A stretch of 64,000 bases of DNA from Combretum micranthum. Its lineage: Eukaryota; Streptophyta; Magnoliopsida; Myrtales; Combretaceae. A program made the translations under genes and the position numbers. Positions 25,251 through 37,068 of this stretch are shown piece by piece (within the stretch, counting starts at the first letter, position 1; each line of letters opens with the position of its first letter). The notes beneath the pieces are model-generated. The model saw only the letters and a list, made by a program, of their open reading frames with translations. It did not search any database and was not told the DNA's origin. The stretch is taken from the NCBI GenBank assembly GCA_024138025.1, contig JAMXBD010000967.1:124001-188000 (forward strand). Reading direction: 5' to 3'.

Positions 25251-26443
25251 AAGTCGAGTTCTACTAGATGAACTCCCGTCATCCACATGGATGAATTGGC
25301 TTAGATAAGCCCTCACAGTCAATCTTCACCTCCTAGGGGGTCGGGCTAATTCATCTTGTTCATCTTCATTCTCCTCCTCATCTTCTCCTGCTCCTTTTTT
25401 ATCCTCATTCGCCTCCTCTATCTCTAACTCCCTTCTGGATTCCTCCTAAAACCTATCCATATTCTCCCTGGCTTCCCTCAATATGGCCTCATTCTCATTT
25501 CCCACTTCCATAGGATCATTGACTATCGCATTGGTCACTCTCTCATGAGTCATCCTAGGGTGTTCATTCACTTCATAAATATCCCTCCAAATGGTTGGGT
25601 CTGGGTCAGCTTCTACCCTGCCACAGTCAGAAATCTCCAAGTCTCGATCAATATCCATAATTGGTGGGTTTAGCTCAAGATTGGTTCTTCCTCTAACATC
25701 ATGGGCGGTGGGGTTCTAGCTTCATTCTCATTGGCCCAATTCGGATCTTCCTCCGGATCCTCTTCCTCTTCCTTTTCCTCCTCTTCATTCTCTTCATTCA
25801 CATCCTCATTCCCATTTTCATTTTCATTCTCATTCTCATTCTCATTCTCATTCTCATCATCATTCTCATGACTATTTACCTCATCACCATTTCCTTCCAC
25901 GGGCTCCATCGGTAGCTGCATCCCAATGTCACTGGCATGAGGGGTTTGAATCCCTACGGTTGGTGGTAGAATATCCAAGTATACTCCCTGCCAAACGAAA
26001 TGGTTCCTAGCATCCGCTATATTCCATTCTCTATGATTCAGAAGATCATCATGGGCATAGACATATAAGGGTCCAATGTTAGTCCATACCCTAAAGTCTG
26101 GATAACTAGGATGTCCCTCATGTTTCAATATGAAAGTAGCTTCCCTCAACATCGGTTCTCTTCCATATTCCACCAAAATTCTTTCCATTGTATATATTGT
26201 CTCCAACATTGTCAATCTCTTCCTCCTAATGGGATCATATCTGATTTGGTCTACCACTGGCACCCATCGAGTATATCTAAGACCTTCTTTCCACATCCTA
26301 TACATCTCAATCATGGTCTGGGGTCTTCGGGCTAAGGCAAAGTCTTCACATAAGGTCCTCAATCTTAATCGGTATTCCACAAAAGTTTCTTTGTGCCTTT
26401 TAACAAAATTTCTTGCCCTTTCCCTCGTTTCTCCTAAAGAAAC
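25250..26443 (-). pseudogene. Extra ORF upstream of gag in element B
   Basis: An open frame of unknown function lies between the primer site and gag. From 26443 to 25670 there is no stop. No in-frame ATG precedes VSLGETRERARNFVKRHKET; the frame opens right after a TAG at 26444-26446. The N-terminal half is mixed basic and aromatic (RRPQTMIEMYRMWKEGLRYT, PSYPDFRVWTNIGPLYVYAH). The middle is a long Glu/Asn run encoded by a hexamer microsatellite. After a one-base shift near 25675 the frame continues (NLELNPPIMDIDRDLEIS) to a stop at 25446 and possibly on to about 25250 through one further stop. Element A has no counterpart. It could be an accessory retrotransposon protein or a captured host fragment. 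Confidence 0.6.
25807..25869. repeat. Hexamer microsatellite coding Glu-Asn repeats
   Basis: Plus strand shows repeats of cattct/cattt(t/c)t. On the minus strand they read GAGAAT/GAAAAT, giving about nine Glu-Asn pairs within the upstream ORF. Confidence 0.85.
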
Positions 26444-26564
26444 CTACACCAACAAAAGAATTCTAGTTTGCTTAAACTTTTAACTCCATTTCATCCTATT
26501 TTTTTATAACTCAAATTTCTAAGCCTTTTTTTTTTAGTTCTATTGTCCTGCTTTATAACCTAGT

Positions 26565-26576
26565 GCTCTGATACCA
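26565..26576 (-). promoter_or_regulatory. Element B primer binding site, tRNA-iMet
   Basis: Minus strand reads TGGTATCAGAGC, complementary to the 3' end of plant initiator methionine tRNA. It starts eight bases after the LTR terminus at 26585. This is the usual primer in chromoviruses. A 120-bp leader separates it from the upstream ORF. Confidence 0.9.
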
Positions 26577-29500
26577 ACTTAAACTGTCATGCCCCATAGG
26601 GTATCCTAAACGTAACAGTCCACCACATGCCATATAAGACTCACCAATTACCACCTTAAACCTTCGAGAGTCTTGTATAGATGTAAGGCATCCCTTTACG
26701 ACAATAGAATACTTAAACCGATGGAGTTAAAGAGTTTAATTTGGCATTCAATAGCATTAGAAAATAAATCAAAACACGTATATAATTAGTTACAAAATCT
26801 AAGGGGCATTCCCTCGCAAAAAAATATTGTTTAAAAGGTCTTTTATAGTCATCAAGAGTCTCTTGGTTTCCTACGGAAGTCTAATTAAACTTGAATACAA
26901 CTTCTAGAGGAAACGCTTAGCTCCTGTATCTGATCTGTAAGTTGCCTCGGTCTAAGCCATATGAATTGGTGCTGTAATAAATAAAAACTGTAGGGACGTA
27001 AGCTATACTAGCTTAGTGAGTGAGAACTTCCAAGATCACAATTATAACACATCAAACAAACAAGTGATTAATCAGACAAGTGATATGCATCAAACATTTG
27101 GAATCAACAAACATATGACTAACCGGAAATCATATGTAGATGGACTTGCAGCCTCCATTCTGGGTTAGCAGATTAACGAATACTGCAGTACTACTCAAAT
27201 ATGCCGTTTAGGATAACGGTCAACCAACTTATAAATTCGTTTGTGGATCATGATTAACCAACTCATTAATTCATTTATGGATCACGATTAACCAACTTTT
27301 ACACCCTTTAGGATCATGGACAACTAACCAAAGCTAATGCTCCATCCCCAACTATGATATGAATGAATCCATATTTATTTTCAATTCTGACTAGTCAATT
27401 ATACCAATTCTTTAAGTGATCAATCAATAATCGCAGATAGTCAATCATAATTCATCTATATAAACAATAGTTAATCACCCAGCTTCGATAGTCTTACATT
27501 CCATTTCTCATATCAACAATTACCATACAAAATTCCCATTCACCCCCATCATGCATATCCATTTTATCTTTACCAAATATCTAGTACAACTATCATTACA
27601 ACCACATACAATAAATGAAATTAGAAGTGATACTCACTTGGCCATGTATCACTGGTTTTTTAGTAAAAATAATCTGGTGGTAGAGAATCGTCAGTTCTGG
27701 GATCGCTTGAAAAGGAAGAAATACCCTAATAAGTATTTCATCACTTAATTAATCCAAACTATGTATCAAAACTTAGTAAATTCGTAATTCTCATCATTTG
27801 CGAAAGTCCCAACTTAAAAAGGCTATAACTTGGTCATTTTAACTCGGAATTTCATAAATTATATATCGATTTCTATCTACTTCAAAAGATCTATCCATTT
27901 TTAATATTATTTTTAAGTTCTGAAAATGTTTAGGTCATGAAACAGTAGGATCAGTTCTGATCAGTAACAATTTTCCAATTCCGAAAATAGTTTTGTAAAT
28001 GTTTGAAATGTTTCTACTTTATAAATCAATTATACATGCAATATTAATGATTTCCTATCATGAATGGCATGTTATGAGTTTATGTATGCATGCTCTTGAC
28101 AATATTTACTAAAAGAAAATTTTAGAAACTTTTTATCTTGCAAGACTCCAAGAATATTTACTTTTAAGAAGACTAGTTTCCTAACTTTGGTAAATCTCTT
28201 TTGTTTTGGAATTATTTCTTAGGAATTTCTAGTTATCTTTGCTAGAATTGAGTCTTCATTATATCTATTATGTAGGACCTTCATTTCTACATAAAAATTC
28301 TCATTTTATACTTTGTGAACATGTTTTCCAATAGGGTTTATTCCAAAATCCGAATTTTTGGAAATTTAGTTTTTGAAGGTTTTAAGAAAAACTTGTTTAA
28401 TACATTAAAAATTAAAGCTTTATTATACCTATCCCTTGAGGACTTCATTCATTACATAAAAATTTTCATTTTAAGCTTGAAAAATAAGAATGGCAATATC
28501 CCAAAATTATGAATTTATTAAGTTGAGTAGTAACTCAAAATTCCCTATATTATTTCTGCTTTTTGTTTTGCATATTTTTCTTATCAAATCTCATTTCAAC
28601 TTATAAAAATCATTACTTAATAATATCTATTACCTATACCCTTCATTTTTCATATAAAACATAAGTTTTAGAGTTGATAAAAAAGTTTTTAAAACATGAT
28701 TTTGAAGTCATACGAATTTTTCATTTGGACATTGCAAACAAAAGTTTTCCTGTCACGCCCCAACGGGTACCCTAAACGTGACAGCCCGCCGTACATAATA
28801 TTAAAACTTAAGAATGACTACCTCAGTCACTAAAAAGCTTCCATATCGGCACAAGGCGTACATTCACAACAAAGGGAGACTGGTGAAGTAATGCATTTTA
28901 AGATATTGACAGCGGAACATACAAAATAACACTTAATATAATTCATAGAAACATAAAGTCTTACAACTTCTAAGGGGCATTCCCCCGATAAAATCCGTAA
29001 CAACATGGTTCTACTAAAGATAGAATAACTAAAGCTAGATTATTTTAGAAGAAATCTACTCTATGACTTCAAAACAGAATTCCTCCAAAAGTTTCTCAAA
29101 ATAAGGATTCTATCCGGGGAATCAAGATGGTCTTGGGTGCAAAAGATAATCCTGTAATGTCAAAAGTCTGTAAGAGTATAAGCATGACTAGCTTAGTGAG
29201 ATATTCCTTACGCAAAAGTACTCATAACAAGCAATCAACCAAGTTTATTAATCAAGCATATGAAATGCAACAATCATATGATCAAACATTACATACGACT
29301 ATCCGGTTTCATATGTGTGATGGATTTACCCCTCTATCGGTGGTTAGGGAATGCTTTGAACTGGGTCCCAAACGACCTCTTTAAAGTTGCGCGCGTCTTG
29401 GGGTTTCAACGAACCGTACTACTAGTCCCCGAGCTTTCCTTACCCAAAGCGATCGATCTGGCTCAGCTACAACTTGAGACCGTATTTCCCGAACGTCCTA

Positions 29501-30284
29501 AACTCTCAAGGTTGTAGCAAGGCAGCTTACCTTTCCAGTCTCACGCTGAGGAGTAGTAGCAAAATTTTGAAATGATATTCTAAGTGATATGCATGAGCAA
29601 TTTATTATATGGGGATTTCAATATGACATTAAATTATTTAAAGCGATCAAACAATATTTGCACACCTAGCAATACATACATAGAAACATTTATATTAATC
29701 ACAAATCGGGTTTCAATATACTTATTGTTCATTGATCGCACACGACGATTCACATGCATAATTCTCATGATAACCAGCATGCATATCAATTTTATCTTTT
29801 CCTAACATCTAGTGCTCTATTCTACAAGTACATGCTCGAATACATAAACGTGAAGGAAACTCACTCGTCATATCGATCTAGGAGTCGAAGTAATCCTCGG
29901 AGAAGAGAAGATCTTAGTCCTCAACACCTAAACAAAAGAAATACCTGAAATGAGTATTTAATCCAATATCTATTCAAACTCTATAATTCTATCTTATTGA
30001 ATTCGTAAAAATCGTATGAAATGGAAATCCCAACTTAAAATGGCCATAACTTGCTCATTTTAACTCGGAATTTCGCATATTATATACCAATTTCTACCAA
30101 CTCGAAAAGATCTATCTATTTCTAAGGTTTTTTTCATCAAAAGAAGTCATTTGGGTCTCAGAATAGTAATGTAAAGATTTGATATGAAAATTCCAATTTC
30201 AAAACTTAAGTTTTCAAACTTTTCTTCATTCAAGAATTTTTGTAAAAATATATAGATATACTGTATGGTTGAAAAATCCCTTGA

Positions 30285-30288
<4 letters not shown>

Positions 30289-30313
<25 letters not shown>
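30289..30313. repeat. (AT)n microsatellite
   Basis: A pure AT run in the solo LTR. The sister copy has an interrupted run at about 34535-34560. It is probably slippage at one ancestral site. Confidence 0.85.
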
Positions 30314-30315
<2 letters not shown>

Positions 30316-31208
30316 CAAGCCATATGCATGAATTTAGTGGTGTTGTCTCAACAATGATCTTGTAAAACAAAATGTCTTGAAATTGAGAGAAACTAAGACT
30401 TGAAAAGAAATTAGTTTTGTTTTGAAAAATTTTCTAAATTATCATAAGTAAGTATTTCCTTCTTTAACTCCATTTCTTAGTTATTGAGAATAATAAAATT
30501 TTAAAAAAGAAATTTTTATCTTTTAAGATTCCCATAACTTTATCTTTAGCGGTTTGGAAACATAGTTTTTCTAAATATTTCATGGTTATATGTTCTAAAG
30601 TTTTTCTAAAGTTTTGATTCACTTTAAAAGAATAATACCAATAATTTTATAAGTTATTTATTATTTTTATTTCCTAAGTAAATCTTATCATTAAAAATGT
30701 TATTCTTTAATAATTTTGTAAAACTTATCTATACCTTAATATGCTGATGAAAACTTTACATGTGAGTTTAAGAAAACCTTTGTTTAAATAAAGAATTAAG
30801 TTTAAAGAATTTTTCTTTATTTCATTGGTTTAAAAGAGAGTTTGATAACTTTATTTTCATTGATAAAATACCATATAGTATTATTACTAAAACTTAAACT
30901 AATCTTATCTAATTTTAGAAAGTATTTATTAAGATGAAACTTTAAGTCTTTATGGGAAAATAATTCCTTATGTGACAAAAAAATTTTTTTTTTAAGAAAG
31001 TTCTTATTTTTATTATTTAAGAAAGCTCATTTTCATTATGGTTGAGACAATAACAACATGTTCATTCATGAATGAGAATATGTAACTATGAGAAATATAA
31101 TAAAAACAACATAAATAAGATAAATTATATAAGAGCATAAAAATAAAGTCAAGTATTAGGAACCTTAGCTTCATCAAGGTATCCCGAGACTAAGAATAGA
31201 CTAGTCCT

Positions 31209-31236
31209 TAAAAGAAAAGAAAAGAAAAGAAAAGCA
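31209..31236. repeat. (AAAAG)n microsatellite
   Basis: Five tandem aaaag/aaagc units inside the solo LTR. The sister LTR has a shorter run at about 35440-35455. Confidence 0.8.
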
Positions 31237-31757
31237 AAGAAAGAAAATTGTTTTGACTTGATATGGACAAGTCTAAGACTAGAAAGACTAGTCTTAATAA
31301 CAACATGAAATAAATAAATTGCATAACTTGAAAGTAAATAAATAACAAATGAGCTTATATGCTCTAAATAAATAGATATACATAATATACATAATACTTT
31401 ATACAAGTTAGATTAGAAACAAATAATAATAACAAAAATAATAATACCATAAAAATAACATAAAGAAAAGAATAGAAACATGAACAAAAACAAAACATGA
31501 ATAAATTGTTGCTTCTTTAACTCTCATGAGTCTAAGAAACATACACTAAACTCATGTTAAGTTGTATGAACATGATGAGTAGAAATAAACTTTTACCTAA
31601 GGTTATGCATTTGTTGAAGAAGAAAAGAATGCGTTGTAGTAATATGTGGGAATGGGTTTCCTAAAGAAAAGAGAGTGTTTGAGAGAGGAATTTTATGGAG
31701 TGATTTTGGTAGAGTTTTAGTATGAATTGTGTTGTTTGAAAGAATGAAAGAGGAAGA

Positions 31758-31770
31758 GGGTATTTATAGA
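31758..31770 (-). promoter_or_regulatory. LTR TATA box
   Basis: Minus strand reads TCTATAAATACCC, followed downstream by a CTTTC-rich leader. The match to the box at 954-965 in the plus-oriented relative is close. Confidence 0.65.
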
Positions 31771-34700
31771 TTTTTAGAGTGGAAATTAGATGTAATTAAA
31801 TAAAATAGAAAAGAAAATAAATTAAGATGGAAGAGGAGAGAGGGGGCGTCGGTTCTCTTAGTGTAGGGGGGAAGAATTGATTTGTTTTGTAATAAAAGAA
31901 GTAATATGTAAGGTGTGATGTGATTAAAGTTGTATGGGGAAGGTAAATTGTAAGATATAGGTATGGTAGAGTGTAAGAATAGAGTATAAGAAAAAGTAGA
32001 GATAGATGAATAGTAATGAATAGTAGAAAAGTACTATGAATAGTAGACTAGACAATTAAAATACCGGTAGTAAAGAAAATTGCGTAATTAAGCTATATCT
32101 GACATTTTTAGTTATCAAAAAATTCTAAAACTGATATTTTTGAAAACCTTATATTTTTACGAATCTATTGGTGTTGTCGGAATATTTTCATTATCTAGTG
32201 CATCGGGGCATGGTTTTTGAAAATTGACCCTGATCGGATCTGAAAGACATTAGAAAATAACGAATCTAATATTTTTAAGCTTTCCTATATTATTACGAAC
32301 CATAATCCTCAATTATCTCAATTTCATTTTTTAGGGTTTAAGAACACGGGATTGCCGGATTTAGATTCACTAGACCAAACATAAAACTAGGTTAACTTTA
32401 GGGTTCCAATTTGACTTCCGGTTCTTAGGGTTTGCTTATATTATCGAAAAATCTAAGGGCTTACATTTTCTTTTTAAGTTTCTTGTCTCATTTAACTAAA
32501 GATCTACTAACTACCATATATATATATATATATCCAAGACAAAACCTTTATGAGTATTAATGCATTAAAACACAAAATAATCATGAGATCATGAATGTCA
32601 AGTATAACATGAACATCTAAATGCTAGATCCACTACTTATGATGCATGAAATGAAGTTTGAAAGCATGAAAATGGATTTTTATACAAGATCTCTACTTTA
32701 CTCTACTATTATATGCATGAACATGAAGATAATCCAATCAAAACCCATTTAAACACAAGATCTACTCTTATGATGGCTTGATATTCATGTATTAGTATTT
32801 TCTTATTCCTAGCAAGTGCTCATGGAGACTTTAACATGAAAACACTCATGAATAATCTTGCCATTACATGATTTAATGTACGAAAGGGTTAGGATTCATC
32901 ACCTAAGGCTTGAATTAAGAAGAAAATGAAGAAGAAATGAACTCAAGTGAGTGTGTGTGGTGTGTGTGTGTGTGTCACGACAAGAGAAGGAGTATAGAGA
33001 GGGTTTTTGTCACGCCCCAACGAGTACCCTAAACGTGACAGCCCGCCGTACACAATATTAAAACTTAAGAATGACTACCTTAGTCACTCGAAAGCTTCTA
33101 TATTGGTACAAGGCGTACATTCACAACAAAGGGAGATTAGTGAAGTAATGCATTTTAAGATATTATTGGCAGCGGAACATACAAAATAACACTTAATATA
33201 TTGCATTAAAATATAAGTCTTACATCTTCTAAGGGGCATTCCCTCGATAATAACAACATGGTTCTAATAAAGATAAAATAACTAAAGTTAGAAGATTTTA
33301 GAAGAAATCTACTCTTAGACTTCAAAATAGAATTCTTCCAAAAGCTTCCCAAAATAAGGATTCTACCCAGGGGATCAAGATGGTCTCGGGTGCAAAAGAT
33401 AATCCTGCAATATCAAAAGTCTATAGGAGTATAAGCATAACTAGCTTAGTGAGATATTCCTTACACAAAAGTGTTCATAACAGGCAATCAACCAAGTTTA
33501 TTAATCAAGCATATGAAATGTAACAACCATATGATCAAATAGTACATACGACTATCCGGTTTCGTATGTGTGATGGATTTACCTCTCCATCGGTGGGTTA
33601 GGGAATGCTTTGAACTGGGTCCCAAATGACCCCCTTGAAAGTTTGCGCGTGTCTTGGGGTTCCAATGAACCGTACTACTAGTCCCTGGGCCTTCCTTACC
33701 TAAAGCGATCGATCCGGCTCGGCTACAACTTGAGACTGTATTCCCTGAACGTCCTAACTCTCAAGGTTGTAGCAAGATAGCTTACCTTTTCGGTCCTACG
33801 CTGAGGAGTAGTAGCAAAATTTCGGAATGATATTCTAAGTGATATGCATGAGCAATTTATTATATGGGGATTTCAATATGACATTAAATCATTTAAAGCG
33901 ATCAAACAATATTTGCACACATCATAATACATACATGGAAACATTTATATCAATCATAAATCGGGTTCCGATATACTTATTGTTCATTGATCGCACACAA
34001 TGATTCACATACATAATTCTCATGATATCCCACATGCATACCAATTTTATCTTTTCCTAATATCTAGTGCTATATTCTACAAGTACATGCGCGAATACAT
34101 AAGCGTAAAGGAAACTCACTCGTCCATTGCGTTCTTCTAGGAGTCGAAGTAACCCTCGGGGAAGAGAAGATCTTGGTCCTTGACACCTAAACACAAGAAA
34201 TACCCGAAGTGAGTATTTCGTCCAAGATCCACTCAATTTCTCTAATCTATCTTGTAAAAATCGTATGAAATGGAAATCCCAACTTAAAATGGTCATAACT
34301 TGCTCATTTTAACTCGAAATCTCGCATATTATATGCCAATTTCTACCTACTCGGAAAGATCTATCTATTTCTATTGTTATTTTTATCAAAAGAACTTATT
34401 TGAGTCATGAAATAGTAACGTGCATATTTGGTGCGAAAATCCCAAATTTCAAACTCGAGTTTTCAAACTTTTATTTATTCAAGAATTCTTGTACAAAAAT
34501 ATAGATAATTATATGGTTGAAAAGTCCTTTAAATATATATATATATATATATATTATATATAGACTCAAACCATATGCATGAATTTAGTGGTGTTGTCTT
34601 AACAATGATCTTGTAAAACATTGTGTCTTGAAAGTGAGAAAAGCTAAGACTTGAAAATCTCCTTTTTAATTTTGTTTGGAAAATTTATTAGTAAGTATTT

Positions 34701-35977
34701 CCTTCTTTTAACTCCATTTCTTAACTTTGATAATAATTACATTTTCAAAAGAAATTTTAATCTTTTAAGATTCCCATAAATTTATTTCTAGTGTTTTGGA
34801 AAACATAGTTTTTCTAAATATTTCATGGTTATGTGTTCTAAAGTTAGACCCACTTTAAAAGAATAATATCAATAATTTTATAAGTTATTTATTATTTTTA
34901 TTTCCTAAGTAAGGCTTATCCTTATAAAGGTTATATTTCAATAATTTTGTAAAACTTGTCTAGACTTTATTATTCTAGAATGTTGGTAGAAAAACTTTGA
35001 TAAGTGAGTTTAAGAAGATTCTTGGTTAAATAAAAAATTAAGTTTAAACAAACTTTCTTATTTTATTGGTTTAAAAGAGAGTTTGTGATAACTTTATTTT
35101 CATTGATAAAATACCATATAGTATTATTACTAAAACTTGAGCTAAGTTTATCTAACTTTATAAAATATTTATTAAGATAAAACTTTAAGTCTTTATGAAA
35201 AAATAATTTCTTATGTGACAAAATTTATTTTTAAAGAGAGTTCTTATTTTTATTACTTAAGAAAACTCATTTTCATTATGGTTCAGACAATAACAACATG
35301 TTCATGCATGAATGAGAATATGTAACTATGAGAAATATAATAAAAACAACATAATTATATAAGAGCATAAAAGTAAAGTCAAGTATTGGGAACCTTAGCT
35401 TCATCAAGGTATCCCGGGACTAAGAATAGACTAGTCCTCAAAAGAAAAGAAAAGCTAAGAAAGAAAATTGTTTTGACTTGATATGGATAAGTCTAAGACT
35501 AGAAAGACTAGTCTTAATAATTACATGAAATAAATAAATTGTATAACTTGAAAGTAAATAAATAATAAATGAGCTTATATGCTCTAAATAAATATATATA
35601 CATAATACTTTATATAAGTTCGATTAGAAACAAAAATAATAACAACAACATATTATTAACATAAAGAAAATAAGAACATGAACATGAACAAGAACAAAAC
35701 ATGAATATATTATTGCTTCTTTAACTCTCATGAGTCTAAGAAACATACACTAAACTCATGTTAAGTTGTATGAACATGATGAGTGAATAAGAGAAATTTT
35801 ACCTAAGGCTTATGTGTTTGTTGAAAAAGTATGGAATGGTTTGTAGTAATGTGTGGGAATGAGTTTTCTAAAGAAAAGAGAGAACTTGAGAGAGATTTTT
35901 GAGAGAGGGATTTTATGGAGTGATTTTGAGAGAGTTTTAGTAGGAAATGAATTGTGTGAAAGAATGAAAGAGGAATG

Positions 35978-35990
35978 GGGTATTTATAGA
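35978..35990 (-). promoter_or_regulatory. LTR TATA box
   Basis: Minus strand reads TCTATAAATACCC, identical to the site at 31758-31770 in the sister solo LTR. Confidence 0.65.
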
Positions 35991-36945
35991 TTTTTGGAGT
36001 GGAAATTAGATGTAATAAAATAAAATAGAAAAGAAAACAAATTGATAGATGGAAGAGGGGAGGAGGCATCGGTTTTGGTTGTATAGGGGGGAGAAATTTA
36101 TTTATTTTGTTTGTTTTGTAATAAAAGAAGTAATGTGTAAAGTGTGATGTAATTAAAGTTGTATGGGGAAGGTAAATTGTAAGGTATAGGCATGGTAGTG
36201 TGTAAGAATAGAGTGTAAGAAAAAGTAAAGATAGATGAATAGTAATGAATAGTAGAAAAGTACTATGAATAGTAGACTAGACAATTAAAATACCGATAGT
36301 AAAGAAAATACGCGTTGTCACGCCCCATAGGGGTATCCTAAACGTAACAGTCCGCCACATACTATATAAGACTCTCGAATTACTATCCAAGCCCTTCGGG
36401 AGTCTTGTATAGATGTAAAGCGTCCCTTTATGACAATAGAATACTCTATTCAATGGAGTTAAGAAGTTTAATGTGGCATTCGATAGCCATAGATAATAAA
36501 CCAAAACACATACATAAATTACAAAGTCTAAGGGGCATTCCCCCGCAAAAGAATATTAAGTCCATTACAGTCATCCAGAGTCTTTTGGTTTCCTGTGGAA
36601 GTCTAAACAAAGTCGAAATAAACTTCTAAGAGAAACTCCTAACTTCGGTACCTGAGCTGTAGCCTGCCTTGGCCTAAGCCAAATGAATTTGTGCTGCAAC
36701 AAGTAAAAACTATAGGGGCATAAGCTAACTAGCTTAGTGAGTGAAAACTTCCATATTGCAATTAAGACAAATCATTCAAGCAAGTGATTATTCAATCAAG
36801 TGAAATGCATCAAACAAGTGGATTTAGCAAACATATGATGAGCCAGAAATCATATGTGGATGGACTTGCGCCCTCTATCCCGGGTTAGCAGATTAACGAA
36901 TCCTGCGGTACGACACCGTTTAAGCTCACGGTCAACTGAACAATA

Positions 36946-37068
36946 ATTCGTTTTATGGATCACGATTAACCAACATATTCGTTTTATGGATCACGATTAA
37001 CCAACATATTCGTTTTATGGATCACGATTAACCAACATATTCGTTTTATGGATCACGAAAAACTAACA
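36946..37068. repeat. 31-bp minisatellite, four units
   Basis: Units start at 36946, 36977, 37008 and 37039 with the word attcgttttatggatcacga. The first three are identical and the last is diverged. The related plus LTR has about three diverged units at 48150-48245, and element B's LTRs have degenerate versions at 11530-11620 and 27235-27330. Confidence 0.9.

Larger units (their letters stand above)
28751..32465 (-). mobile_element. Solo LTR, 3.7 kb, type with GC-rich cassette
   Basis: TGTCACGCCCC at 28751 to GGGCTTACA at 32465, no internal domain. Flanks tttcc (28746-28750) and ttttc (32466-32470) differ by one base. The uninterrupted site at about 13278 reads aagttttcctttttaag. The first 33 bases carry a 7-bp inverted repeat around a GGGTACCC palindrome. 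A GC-rich cassette lies at about 29330-29560, and the conserved block at about 30025-30125. Confidence 0.9.

Noticed and set aside
26565..26576. Possible tRNA gene
   Set aside because: Only the 12-base complement of the tRNA 3' end is present; it is the primer binding site.
36946..37068. Regular 31-bp repeats, considered as a CRISPR-like array
   Set aside because: The units are contiguous with no spacers and the context is a plant LTR; it is a minisatellite.
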